A DNA stretch of 64,000 nucleotides from Nevskia sp043781855 (lineage in GTDB: Bacteria; Pseudomonadota; Gammaproteobacteria; Nevskiales; Nevskiaceae). The position numbers and the translations under genes were made by a program. Under the pieces are notes generated by a model, which was given only the letters and a program-made list of their open reading frames with translations, did not search any database and had not been told where the DNA came from. Numbering within the stretch: the first letter of the stretch is position 1; every line of letters starts with the position of its first letter. The DNA lies in the NCBI GenBank assembly GCA_043781855.1, contig JAYWBB010000083.1:1-64000 (forward strand), given 5' to 3'. This document shows positions 40,101 through 47,350 of the stretch, piece after piece.

Positions 40101-40107
40101 TCGTCAT
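34126..40107 (-). CDS. DUF11/SdrD_B-like surface modules fused to an outer-membrane beta-barrel (1,993 aa)
   Basis: Predicted outer-membrane protein with large extracellular or periplasmic modules. Order: signal peptide 1-35 (WFLALALLCLASLAHA); an N-terminal module with calcium-loop-like ADADGNGLPDN near residue 130; DUF11 unit to about 395; a domain with ETFTATETGPNTGVF; a carboxypeptidase-regulatory/SdrD_B-like domain near 490-640 (NQPVSGATVTLLRGD); a second DUF11 unit; an SdrD_B-like domain near 755-830 (GKVFLDCNRSSVQDDGE); a charged Pro-rich linker; Ig-like domains near 1000-1170; then about 780 residues of alternating amphipathic strands (LTLAYDSDKDTRQRLF, YPVYGDSSIRRF, LYVRVDKNKSYLLYGD). 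The final strand GVFVRLRYKF ends in an aromatic, followed by a 22-residue tail. It is the likely anchor or export pore of the cluster. Homologues of this plan exist in databases as far as I recall, but without assigned function. Confidence 0.82.
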   Translation of the reverse strand: MTTTYADAGSARRGRWGNWFLALALLCLASLAHAASPAAGSLVTNQATATFIDGEGLNRSSASNTVQLTVAQVASFTLVANNTLSGTPGATVYFPHILTNTGNGADAFALLLSPASGTLTTLQIFADADGNGLPDNTTPLTGTGTLAAGGVFRFVVAATIPASAPQGSVASLRVDATSGFDPTRTTTGGSPAVPPLTDTVHVVGAATLAIAKQVSVANAQPGDSVGYQVSLRNPGAITVAGGQPVVIDGVAAQPVLIRDLLPANTTLVAITAPTPATTTALYHRVGAALHTYTSLPPSNLVDVDAVGLAMVSLASGASVDLRFTVRVNANAASNGSGAISNAAQGFFQDGVNPVTAVVQSATVVTILPTVSAQIVNYTAPDYATIAPIALLGGTLFLRADAAACNARPDVAETRTALITGPSGESETFTATETGPNTGVFTLPVVPTRQPPVVANDGVVEGNSRDRINVSLQGCGVPIVTQVTLVDPAGVVFNSRTNQPVSGATVTLLRGDGAGGCTTTPASVTQIVNGAIVPALSTVVTAPDGRYTFELVAAGDYCLAVTPPGGLSFPSTVPAGQLPAGRVIDAAGAIRGGSYGGNFNLGPGTVSVTFDVPLDPADNTGLFIQKLASRSVVEIADFLDYSIKVRNNGAVALGTPGVVVSDDLPAGFAYQPGTARVNGQALADPSGGRGPRLAFNIGSLNASAEILLTYRVRVGPGALEGDGTNRARASFNGGVSNLGSARVQVQGGVFSDKGFIVGKVFLDCNRSSVQDDGELGIPGVRIYLEDGTSAVSDSEGKYSFYGLSPLTHVLKLDRTTMPIGSELVALNNRNAGDAGSSFVDLKNGELFKANFAEGSCSAAVLEEVKTRRAKPDPVSGEETERALSQRLEADPRTRPPGDVKAQPASGTLGATTVAPVPGFVPVAPRHDAAPITLGPTSGLIAKLPTVDLEKLLPGMDNSFGFVDLKDRDTLPIAQTNIRIKGAAGSIFHLSVNGTDVPLSRVGKKSVLADQHLQAWEFIGISLKPGPNELRARQLDEFGNERGAASITLIAPDQLGKLEVLLPSAGIADGLSTARVIVKLSDAHGVPVTVRTPITLEASTGVWQVEDLDSREPGVQVFIEGGRGEFLLSAPDTPGETLVRVSSGILQAESRMDFLPNLRPLIAAGVIEGVLNLSKLDTRALVPSRKQDHFEQELNNLSTTSNDGKLQAAARTALFLKGKVKGEYLLTLAYDSDKDTRQRLFRDIQPDEFYPVYGDSSIRRFDAQSTSQLYVRVDKNKSYLLYGDFITQNPTTTRKLGVYSRSLTGAQEHFENQRVAVNAFASRDSTTQIIDEIPANGTSGPYRLTRTDALENSEKVEILVRDRSQPGIVLKTTPQTRFSDYEVEQLTGQIIFRSPIASLDSSFNPQSIRITYEADLGGKEFWVAGVDAQVKLTDRVEVGAIAVRDENPQDKATLVGVNATVKLTEKTFLTGELARTDKASRGTGDAERVELRHEDKDLQAQAYFARTDLAFDNAGSYLSRGRSEAGGKLTYRLNEQTLVRSEVLRTEDLSNQGAREGEYASIERSLTKTLRIEVGLRHGKETGAPANPLSTGTLPNEFTSVKAKLAAQVPWLPEAGVFGEYEQDVQNSDRRIAAIGGDYQIADRGRLYVRHELISSLSGPYALNTSQTQNATVVGLDADYTKNSHVFSEYRVRDAFSGADTEAAIGLRNLWEITKGLRVSTSFERVHVLAGTGIGANTGEAAAVTFGIDYTAEEFWKGSARLDLRTATTSDSVFTTLGIAAKLDRDWTLLGRNALAIMRNKGTVSGERVQDRLQVGVAYRDTTTDVWNALGRFEHRYETDGTQPGLQLDHTVEIVSFNANYQPQPALVLTARAASKWVTDDSNGLHSTYTAHLIGSRATYDLSRRWDLGVIGNTLFSGDGRSQQYGLGMEAGRLLTTNLWLSAGYNFFGFKDDDLAAADYTNQGVFVRLRYKFDEDVFGAKHPATNNSAVTAVSK

Positions 40108-40189
40108 CGTGTCTGACCGCAGTGGTGCTGCACCCCCGAAATTCAGTGATGCAGGTGCGGTCCCACTGAGCTCATTCCCGAGGCAGGAG

Positions 40190-40223
40190 ACGGCCACCGA
40201 CGGAGTGATCCATCGGTGGCCGT
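40190..40223 (-). terminator. Intergenic hairpin after the 890-aa gene, no U tract
   Basis: A perfect 11-bp inverted repeat, ACGGCCACCGA and TCGGTGGCCGT with a 12-nt loop, begins 5 nt after the TAA of the 890-aa gene. No T run follows on the minus strand. It may be a partial terminator, an mRNA-stabilising or processing hairpin that sets different levels of the two products. Confidence 0.5.
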
Positions 40224-40228
40224 GCCTG

Positions 40229-42901
40229 TTACGGGTTGATCCGCGCGCAGAACGTCAGCTGGAACGAGGCAGTCGACGCCAGCGTCGCGAGCGACGCCGT
40301 GACCGTGCCGCCGGCGCCGTTCGCGGACGTGCCGCCAACGGTCGCACCACCGGTCGCGGCCGGTACGCCGCAGCTATCGGCACGGGTGGTGTTGGCCGGA
40401 ATGTTGTCGCTCAGCACGATGCCGGTGATCGCTCCGGCGGTCGTATTGGTTGCCGTGATCCGGTAGGCGATGCACTGCCCCGGCGCCGTCGACGGTCCGG
40501 CCGGAATGGCCGCAGTCGAATAGCCGCTCGGCGTGAGGTTCGTGCACAGCACCGCCACCTGATCCTTGACCAGCAACAGTCCGTTGGTAACGGTAGTGGT
40601 GTCGTTGGCCGAAGCTGTCGACGCGCCGCCATTATAAGTCGCCGTGACCGTCGTTACGTCAGGCGGATTGATCGGCGATGCGCTGCCGGGTGCGAACACG
40701 CGCACGAACAAGGTCGCGCTGGCGTTCACCGCGAGCGGCAGCGTGGTCGCCGTGGTCACCTGCGCATCGGTGCCGACGTCGAGAACGCCGTTGCCGTTGG
40801 TGTCGATATACAGCGCCGAGGTCCAACCGGCCGCGATCTGGCTGTCGGTGAGGAAGCCGGCCGGGAAGGTCGCGGTTTCCGCTGCATTGCCGCGGTTGCT
40901 CAGGGTGTGGACGTAGGTCACCGCGCCACCCGGGAAAGTCTGCTGCGCGCCGTTGGGCGTGAGCACCACGTTGTGAACCGCATTCACCGTCACGGCGTCG
41001 ACGATGGTGTCTGCGGCGCCTGGCGTGGTCGGCGACTGTACCTGGTAGGTGATATTGGACGTACCGGCCGGGGCATTGCCGGTATTGGCCGGAGGAATGT
41101 TGGCCACGGCGCACACCAGCGTGTTCCTGCCGGCGGCGAGCGGTCCGGTATTGGTCAGCGCCGCGCCGAGGGTCGAACAGTTGCCGGCGCCACCGTCGCG
41201 GAAGAACGTCACCGTCCAGCCGGTCGGCAGGGCCGAAGTCACCGACAGGTTGTACGAATCGGCCGACGCGCCGGTGTTGTTGACATACAGCTGGAACGCG
41301 CTGGTCGTCGCGGCGGCGGCGGCGGGTGTCACGGTATTGGTCACGATCACCGTGGCGACACCCGGACCGAAGCCGGTGGTCGCGGCATTGCCGGCGGCGG
41401 CGGTGCCTGCTGGCGTGCTGTCTGCCCGCGCGGTGTTGTTGGTCAAATCCACCGTGTTGTTGGTGATCACGGTCAGCGTGTCGGTAGCCGTCGCGGTGAC
41501 GGTCGGATTGAGTGCCGAGGTCGCCGTCTTCGTGACCGAGAACGGGCCGCCCGTCGCCGATGTCGGCAGGGTCGCCCTGAGCACGACGTTGTAGCTCGCC
41601 CCGGGCGCCAGCGGGCCGGTGTCCGGCCTGCCGTCGCCATTGCTGTCGAACAGGGTGGTGGCGCCGTCGCTCTGATACAGCGCGAAGGTGGTGCCGGCGG
41701 GGAAGTTGTTGCCTGGGCTGCCGGGCGCCGGGAAGGTGATGTCGAAGCTGTCGGTACCGGTGCCGTTGTTGGTGATGGCGTTGGTGAAACTCACCGTCCC
41801 GCCTTGACCGGCGGCGGCCACCGTGGCGCCCGTCGCCGAGACGGCTGCGGTCTGCAACACGCTGTAGGTGACCGAGTTGGTGTTGGCCGTGGTCTGGGTG
41901 GACGTCGCGAAGGTCGCCGTGTTGGTCGTGTTCGCCGCGTTGGCGGGTGTCGTCGGCGCCTGGCCGCTGGCGACGGTGATCTGGAATGTCACCGTGCCGG
42001 AAACTCCTGCCGCCACGGACGTGATGGTGGCGCTCACCGTGCTGCCGGTCACCGTGTAGTTGATGCCTGCGGGATCGCCACCGGCGGCGTCGGACAGTGC
42101 TGTCGCGCCGGATGCGCTCCAGCGGCCGCTGTTCGCCACGTAGGTCATGCCGGACGGAAGCGCATCGGTCAGCGCCACGTTGGCCGCAGCCTGGGTGCCG
42201 GAATTGGTGAACGACAAGGTGACGGTGATCGGCCCGGTCGAGGGTGAGGGCCCCGAGGTCGTGGACAACGCCTTGGTGACGTTGATCACCGAGTTGGCGA
42301 CAGTCGTCGTATCGGTATTGCTGGCGGTGTTGGCTGCCGTATCCGTAGCCGTCAGCGTGATGGTGCCGGTCTGGCCTGCCGTAGCGCCGGCTGGAACCAC
42401 GCCCGCCACGACATATCTGAATTGCCCACCCGCCGGTATCGCGCCGCTGGAGGTGATCGGCGTGGCGTTGTCCGGCAAACCGTCGCCATTCGCGTCGATG
42501 TAATAGACGAGACCGGTGTGCGTGAACGCGCCACCGGTGGTCGCCGCGTTCAACGCATACGTGTCGGCGCCATTGCCGGTGTTGGTGATGGTGTGCGGGT
42601 AATACACCGTTTGCCCCGGCGCGGCAGTCTTGGCGCCGTTGGCGGTCAGGGTGAAGCTCCTGACCTGGGATACCGTCGTCTGGACCAGATTCGACGCCGT
42701 CGTGCGGATCGTGCCGGTCGTATCCTGGTAGGTCGCCGTCGCCTGGTTGCCAATCACGGTGCCCGCAGCGGGGGTTGCTGTCTGCGCAAACGCGACGTTG
42801 CCGAAGAGCAAGATTGCGATGGCCAGCACGCTGGCACGGATTGACGGCCTGCGCGCACGCGCCCGCAGGGTCGTTGAGGTGACGGTATTCATTGATTTCA
42901 T
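40229..42901 (-). CDS. Secreted DUF11-repeat protein with calcium-loop-like motifs (890 aa)
   Basis: Predicted exported protein. A signal peptide spans about residues 20-40 (SVLAIAILLFGNVAFA). The body consists of about five to six DUF11-like units. Three calcium-loop-like motifs occur at regular places: YIDANGDGLPDN near 135, FDSNGDGRPDTG near 420 and YIDTNGNGVLDVG near 700. The first unit (about 40-200) closely parallels the N-terminus of the 1,993-aa protein (NQATATY, PHTITNTGNGAD). It ends in ASFQLTFCARINP without an anchor. AGGGA is 4 nt before the ATG at 42901 and AAGGG is 9 nt before a second ATG at 42892, so the start is ambiguous by three codons. Second structural gene of the cluster; role unknown, probably adhesive or structural. 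Confidence 0.85.
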   Translation of the reverse strand: MKSMNTVTSTTLRARARRPSIRASVLAIAILLFGNVAFAQTATPAAGTVIGNQATATYQDTTGTIRTTASNLVQTTVSQVRSFTLTANGAKTAAPGQTVYYPHTITNTGNGADTYALNAATTGGAFTHTGLVYYIDANGDGLPDNATPITSSGAIPAGGQFRYVVAGVVPAGATAGQTGTITLTATDTAANTASNTDTTTVANSVINVTKALSTTSGPSPSTGPITVTLSFTNSGTQAAANVALTDALPSGMTYVANSGRWSASGATALSDAAGGDPAGINYTVTGSTVSATITSVAAGVSGTVTFQITVASGQAPTTPANAANTTNTATFATSTQTTANTNSVTYSVLQTAAVSATGATVAAAGQGGTVSFTNAITNNGTGTDSFDITFPAPGSPGNNFPAGTTFALYQSDGATTLFDSNGDGRPDTGPLAPGASYNVVLRATLPTSATGGPFSVTKTATSALNPTVTATATDTLTVITNNTVDLTNNTARADSTPAGTAAAGNAATTGFGPGVATVIVTNTVTPAAAAATTSAFQLYVNNTGASADSYNLSVTSALPTGWTVTFFRDGGAGNCSTLGAALTNTGPLAAGRNTLVCAVANIPPANTGNAPAGTSNITYQVQSPTTPGAADTIVDAVTVNAVHNVVLTPNGAQQTFPGGAVTYVHTLSNRGNAAETATFPAGFLTDSQIAAGWTSALYIDTNGNGVLDVGTDAQVTTATTLPLAVNASATLFVRVFAPGSASPINPPDVTTVTATYNGGASTASANDTTTVTNGLLLVKDQVAVLCTNLTPSGYSTAAIPAGPSTAPGQCIAYRITATNTTAGAITGIVLSDNIPANTTRADSCGVPAATGGATVGGTSANGAGGTVTASLATLASTASFQLTFCARINP

Positions 42902-43060
42902 CCCTTCCCTAAAAAATATTTCTAGTTTTGTGAATTACTACAACTATTCTGGCGGACGCTACGCGGCTGATCGGAGGCTGGATGCGTGATTGCCTGCGCC
43001 GGACCGATCAACGGCGCACTTCAAGGCATTCATTTGCAGGCGCAGTCGATCTTTCCGCGT
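42902..43060 (-). promoter_or_regulatory. AT-rich gap before the 890-aa gene, possible internal promoter
   Basis: The 60 bp next to the 890-aa start are much more AT-rich than their surroundings. On the minus strand TTGTAG and AATATT lie 17 bp apart about 20 bp before the start, a poor but possible promoter. The rest of the gap shows no gene. Confidence 0.3.
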
Positions 43061-43582
43061 TCAAGGCCGGATTCCCGGCGACGCTGCACCCACGGGCGCG
43101 GGGGCCATCAAAAGCCTTACGCGCGCGCTGTACTTCAGACTTGTGCCCACTGCCAGATCCCGGGCGGCCCAGCGCAGAAATCGGTATTCGGAATACGGCA
43201 CCAGTTGTTCAGCCGATTCGCCGTTGGCCTGCTTCACCTTCCGCTTCAACGGCTCTGGCTCATAAATTTTGCCGTCGAGGCTCGCGGAAGCGGGTGCCGG
43301 TCTTCCTGAACCGGGCAGATATTCAGTGCCGACGGGTATCGGCAATGTGGCTTCCAGTTTCCTCGCGACATCCTTGCCGGCATTTCGGTATTCCGCGACG
43401 TACTCGAGTAGATCGCCCGGTTTTGCGGCGTTCGCCGGCACCGCTATTTCCTTGCCGTCCGCCTGGGCCGAGATACGGCTGACTGCCAGCGTGCTGGTGA
43501 CGGAATCACTGCTCTGAGTCCACCCGGGCTGACTGATTGTCAGCAGTAGAAGACATGAAAAACATTTGCTGAAAGTGTGCAC
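43061..43582 (-). CDS. Small exported single-domain DUF11-like protein (173 aa)
   Basis: First gene of the minus-strand DUF11 cluster. It starts at GTG 43582 with GGGGAG 5 nt upstream. A signal peptide covers residues 1-22 (CFSCLLLLTISQPGWTQ). The rest is one DUF11-like beta-sandwich (KPGDLLEYVAEYRNAGKDVA, ATLPIPVGTEYLPGS, FLRWAARDLAVG). It has no calcium loop and only two Cys, both in the signal peptide. A one-domain partner beside multi-domain homologues could be a cap, initiator or periplasmic chaperone-like subunit; this is inference. There are 159 bp to the next gene. Confidence 0.75.
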   Translation of the reverse strand: MHTFSKCFSCLLLLTISQPGWTQSSDSVTSTLAVSRISAQADGKEIAVPANAAKPGDLLEYVAEYRNAGKDVARKLEATLPIPVGTEYLPGSGRPAPASASLDGKIYEPEPLKRKVKQANGESAEQLVPYSEYRFLRWAARDLAVGTSLKYSARVRLLMAPAPVGAASPGIRP

Positions 43583-44053
43583 TGCAACTCCCCGTCGCTC
43601 TTGAATTTTGTTGTCATATGAATGTCATCTGCTTCACTTTTCGGCGGCGTTTTCTTGACGTGTCGCCGCAAATCATCTGTTTCTGGCAATACCGCAGACG
43701 CATCGTTTGTAGCGGCTACGCCAGAAACGTGCCACTAGCAAAACCACTTCATATGGGTTACCGCGGCACCTCATAACTGGCATCATTTGTCAGCAAATGA
43801 CTTTAATTGTCGAACAACATGAATTGTCGTACAACGCGCCATCAATCGCGGCGTGAGCCAATTCTTCCATCCGTACCGGCTGCGAGAGCGAGTGGCTTGG
43901 AGACTGCCGATTTCGAAATACCGCACCAGCGCATCCCGTAAATTAGGAGAGCAAGGCGGGGCGGTTCCCTCACCAACGGTATGGCCCTGAGCCAGGCGTA
44001 GACAGCACCGCCGCCTGCCCTGACAATCACCATGCCGCCCGCACCCGACCGAC
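43583..44053. other. 471-bp divergent intergenic region upstream of the DUF11 cluster
   Basis: No convincing gene lies between the 173-aa DUF11 gene (minus) and the YihY gene (plus). The 43600-43835 part is AT-rich for this genome and holds the inverted and direct repeats listed separately. Short frames in 43783-44055 on the minus strand lack ribosome-binding sites and known motifs. Confidence 0.6.
43783..43835. repeat. Operator-like inverted repeat plus twin 14-bp repeats
   Basis: TCATTTG-TCAG-CAAATGA (43783-43800) is a perfect 7-bp inverted repeat. It is followed by AATTGTCGAACAAC (43805-43818) and AATTGTCGTACAAC (43822-43835), two copies 17 bp apart, each itself a TTGT-N3-ACAA palindrome. 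This grouping about 210-260 bp from the DUF11 cluster start and from YihY looks like a binding region for a dimeric regulator. Confidence 0.55.
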
Positions 44054-45367
44054 ATGCCGCCGAATCCGTATCACCGCGTACACGCCTGGCTTTGGACGCG
44101 CGAGCCGAAGTCGTTGTTGCAGCGTGGGGCGCTGCATGTGGCGCGCTATGCGCTGGCGTTGCTGCGCGACCTGATCGAAGGCGAAATCAGCCTGCGGGCG
44201 ATGAGTCTTGTCTATACGACGCTGCTGTCGCTCGTACCTTTTCTCGCACTGTCGTTCTCGGTGCTCAAGGCGCTCGGCGTTCACAACTCGCTGCAGCCGG
44301 TGCTCGCACAGTTGCTCGCGCCGCTCGGCGAGCAGGCTGCGGTGATCACGCAGAACGTCATCGGCTTCGTCGACAACATCAAGGTCGGCGTGCTCGGTTC
44401 GATCGGCGTCGGCCTGCTGCTGTACACCGCCGTGTCGATGATCTCGAAGATCGAGTCGAGCTTCAATTTCATCTGGAAAATAGGGCAGACCCGCGCGACC
44501 ACGCAGCGTTTCGGCCAGTATCTGGCGGTGCTGATCGTCGGCCCGGTGCTGGTGTTCTCGGCGCTCGGGCTAACTGCCTCGGTGCGCTCCAGCGCCATCG
44601 TCACGCACTTGGCGCAATTCGAGCCGTTCGGCACGACATTGCTGGTGCTGACCGAGCTTGCGCCTTATGCCTTGATCGTCGCGGCCTTCACCTTCATGTA
44701 TGGATTCATTCCCAACACGCGCGTGAAGCTGAGTGCGGCGGCAGCCGGCGGCCTGTTCGCCGGCATCGGCTGGCAGAGTGCGAGTATCGGCTTCGCGCAC
44801 TTCGTCGGCGGCGCGAGCAGCTACAGCGCGATCTACTCGGGTTTCGCGATCGTCATCGTGCTGCTGATCTGGCTCTATCTCGGTTGGCTGATCGTCCTGT
44901 TCGGCTGCCGACTGGCCTTCTATATCCAGCACCCGCGCTACCTTTCGGGCTTCGTCGAAGCCGCGCCACCGGGCAGCCGGGAGTCGGAACTGCTTGCGCT
45001 GCGGCTCATGGCGCTGACCGTGACGCGCTTCCTCGCCGGCGAGGCGGCGCTGAGTTACGAGGATGCCCAGCGCAGCCTCGCGGTGACTGGCGAGCGGTTG
45101 GAGCGCACGGTCGCCGAGCTTGTACGCAACGGCGTGCTCGCCGAAATCCAGCCCGGACGACACCTGCTGCCGGCGCGCGATCCTTCGTCGTACACGCTGG
45201 CGCAGCTCTGGTCGTGGAGCCGCGGCGCCGAGCCGGAAATGCGCGGGCGTGATGCCGGCGAGCGGCGCGCCGTCGAATTTCTGCATCGCATCGAAAGCGA
45301 GGCGGCGGTCGTCGGTTCGATGAGCCTCAGCGAATGGCTGCGCGAGGCCGCCGCACCGCGTTCCTGA
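44054..45367 (+). CDS. YihY/BrkB-family inner-membrane protein
   Basis: 437-aa member of the YihY (UPF0761/BrkB) family. Residues about 40-300 hold six predicted transmembrane segments with the family patterns RAMSLVYTTLLSLVPFLAL, TRATTQRFGQYLAVLIVGP, FMYGFIPNTRVK and IYLGWLIV-like WLYLGWLIVLFGCRLAFY. The C-terminal 130 residues are cytoplasmic and look like a winged-helix-type domain (EDAQRSLAVTGERLERTVAELV), seen in longer members. It was once called ribonuclease BN by mistake; its function is unsettled. It is divergent from the DUF11 cluster. Confidence 0.9.
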   Translation: MPPNPYHRVHAWLWTREPKSLLQRGALHVARYALALLRDLIEGEISLRAMSLVYTTLLSLVPFLALSFSVLKALGVHNSLQPVLAQLLAPLGEQAAVITQNVIGFVDNIKVGVLGSIGVGLLLYTAVSMISKIESSFNFIWKIGQTRATTQRFGQYLAVLIVGPVLVFSALGLTASVRSSAIVTHLAQFEPFGTTLLVLTELAPYALIVAAFTFMYGFIPNTRVKLSAAAAGGLFAGIGWQSASIGFAHFVGGASSYSAIYSGFAIVIVLLIWLYLGWLIVLFGCRLAFYIQHPRYLSGFVEAAPPGSRESELLALRLMALTVTRFLAGEAALSYEDAQRSLAVTGERLERTVAELVRNGVLAEIQPGRHLLPARDPSSYTLAQLWSWSRGAEPEMRGRDAGERRAVEFLHRIESEAAVVGSMSLSEWLREAAAPRS

Positions 45368-45491
45368 ACCGTTGCAAGCAGTAATTTCGTGGGCGTAAAC
45401 CGGCTTTTTCCCTATACTCCGGGCCATCGATAAAAAACCGCCGCGACACCGGCCGGCGCCTCTGCACCCGATCAGATCAGGCAGACCCATC

Positions 45492-47186
45492 ATGGCGAAA
45501 CGGGGAGACGGTGCAACGGCAGACAGCGGGCGCATCTGGCTCGCGGAATACATGCCCGGCGTGCCGGCCGACATCGATCCCGGCGTTCACGCATCGCTGG
45601 CGGACCTGCTGGAAACGAGCTGCGAGAAATTCCGGGAGCTGCCCGCCTTCGAGAACATGGGTGTCGTGCTCAGCTACGACGATGTCGACCGGCTCTCGCA
45701 GGATTTCGCTTCGTATCTCCAAAACGTTGTCGGCTTGAACAAGGGCGACCGCGTCGCGGTCATGATGCCGAATCTTCTCCAGTATCCGATCGCGGTGTTC
45801 GGCATCCTCCGCGCCGGTCTGGTGGTCGTGAACGTCAATCCCCTGTACACGCCGCGCGAACTCGAACATCAGATGAAGGATTCCGGCGCGCGCGCCATCG
45901 TCATCGTCGAGAATTTTGCCAGTACGTTGCAGCAAGTGATCGGGTCCACGTCTCTGGAAACGGTGATTACGACGCAGGTCGGCGATCTGGCACCGTTCCC
46001 GAAGCGCCTGATCGCCAATTTCGTGGTCAAGCGCGTGAAGAAGATGGTGCCGCCCTGGAACCTTCCGGGGAGCGTGCCATTCCGCACTGCGCTCGCGCGC
46101 GGCAAGGCGCAGCCCTACCATCGCGCGCTGCTGACGCATGAGGACGTAGCGTTTCTCCAGTACACTGGCGGCACCACGGGACTATCGAAGGGCGCGACGC
46201 TGACCCATGGCAACATGGTCGCCAATCTCGCGCAGATGCACACATGGATCGGGCCGCTGCTGACCGAGGGCGAAGACATCGTCATCACTGCGCTGCCGCT
46301 GTATCACATCTTCGCGCTGACGGTGAACTGCCTGTTGTTCTTGCGCGTCGGCGGCAAGAACGTGTTGATCACGAACCCGCGCGACATGCCCGGCTTCGTC
46401 AAGGAGATGCGCCGCCACCGCTTCACTGCGTTCACTGGCGTCAACACCCTGTTCAACGGCCTGCTGCATACGCCGGGTTTCGAGACACTGGATTTCTCGG
46501 CGCTGAGATTCACGGTCGGTGGGGGCGCGGCGGTGCAGCAGGCGGTCGCCGAAAAATGGCAAGCGGTGACCGGTGCGGCGCTGACCGAAGGCTATGGCCT
46601 TTCGGAGGCGTCGCCCGGCGTCTGCTTTTCGCCAATGGACAAACCGGACTGGAATGGCACGATCGGCGTGCCGCTGCCGTCGACCTACGTCTCGCTGCGC
46701 GACGATGACGACAAGATCGTTGCCGCCGGCGAGCCGGGCGAACTCTGCGTCAAGGGGCCGCAGATCATGCGCGGCTACTGGAACAAGCCGGACGAGACCC
46801 GGCAATCGTTCACCGGCGACGGCTACCTGAAGACCGGCGATATCGCCGTCGTCGACGCCTGCGGTTATTTCAGGATTGTCGACCGCAAGAAAGACATGAT
46901 CCTGGTCTCCGGCTTCAACGTCTTTCCGAACGAGATCGAAAACGTCGTTGCCATGCACCCCGGCGTGCTCGAATGCGCCTGCATCGGCGTGCCCGACGAC
47001 AAGACCGGCGAGGCGGTCAAGGTCTTCGTCGTGCGAAAGGACCCGGCGCTGACGGCAGACGCGCTGCGCGAACATTGCAGGCAGAATCTGACCGGCTACA
47101 AAGTACCCCGAGCGATCGAATTCCGGGATGCTCTGCCGAAAAGTAACGTCGGCAAGATCCTTCGAAAAGAACTGCGCGACGGCTGA
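45492..47186 (+). CDS. fadD: Long-chain fatty acid-CoA ligase
   Basis: Activates long-chain fatty acids to acyl-CoA with ATP at the inner face of the membrane, supplying beta-oxidation and phospholipid synthesis. The 564-aa ANL-superfamily enzyme shows the P-loop YTGGTTGLSKGATLTHGN, the linker motif GYGLSEASPG, the adenylate-binding TGDIAVVDACGYFRIVDR, the FadD signature KDMILVSGFNVFPNEIE, and the catalytic Lys near the end in GKILRKEL. Length matches E. coli FadD. A TATACT -10-like box at 45413-45418 lies upstream with no good -35. Confidence 0.93.
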   Translation: MAKRGDGATADSGRIWLAEYMPGVPADIDPGVHASLADLLETSCEKFRELPAFENMGVVLSYDDVDRLSQDFASYLQNVVGLNKGDRVAVMMPNLLQYPIAVFGILRAGLVVVNVNPLYTPRELEHQMKDSGARAIVIVENFASTLQQVIGSTSLETVITTQVGDLAPFPKRLIANFVVKRVKKMVPPWNLPGSVPFRTALARGKAQPYHRALLTHEDVAFLQYTGGTTGLSKGATLTHGNMVANLAQMHTWIGPLLTEGEDIVITALPLYHIFALTVNCLLFLRVGGKNVLITNPRDMPGFVKEMRRHRFTAFTGVNTLFNGLLHTPGFETLDFSALRFTVGGGAAVQQAVAEKWQAVTGAALTEGYGLSEASPGVCFSPMDKPDWNGTIGVPLPSTYVSLRDDDDKIVAAGEPGELCVKGPQIMRGYWNKPDETRQSFTGDGYLKTGDIAVVDACGYFRIVDRKKDMILVSGFNVFPNEIENVVAMHPGVLECACIGVPDDKTGEAVKVFVVRKDPALTADALREHCRQNLTGYKVPRAIEFRDALPKSNVGKILRKELRDG

Positions 47187-47350
47187 AGGGTCCTAGTAAC
47201 AATGGATGACTATGCGGCGGCGTACGTTTGCGTGTCCGCGCCATAACTTCTATTCTGTTGCGCACTGCCGATATGCAAGCTTGTCTTTATACGCGTGCCA
47301 TTCCGGCTCGGTGACTTAACCCCGTAACAATACCAATAGGAGTGTCCGCA

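Noticed and set aside
43783..44055. Minus-strand short frames (63 and 90 codons) in the region between the DUF11 cluster and YihY
   Set aside because: No ribosome-binding site, they overlap each other and the repeats, and show no motif I can name; a recombinase remnant was considered but could not be supported.
45413..45418. TATACT as the fadD promoter
   Set aside because: The -10-like box has no acceptable -35 at 16-18 bp, so I do not list it as a feature.
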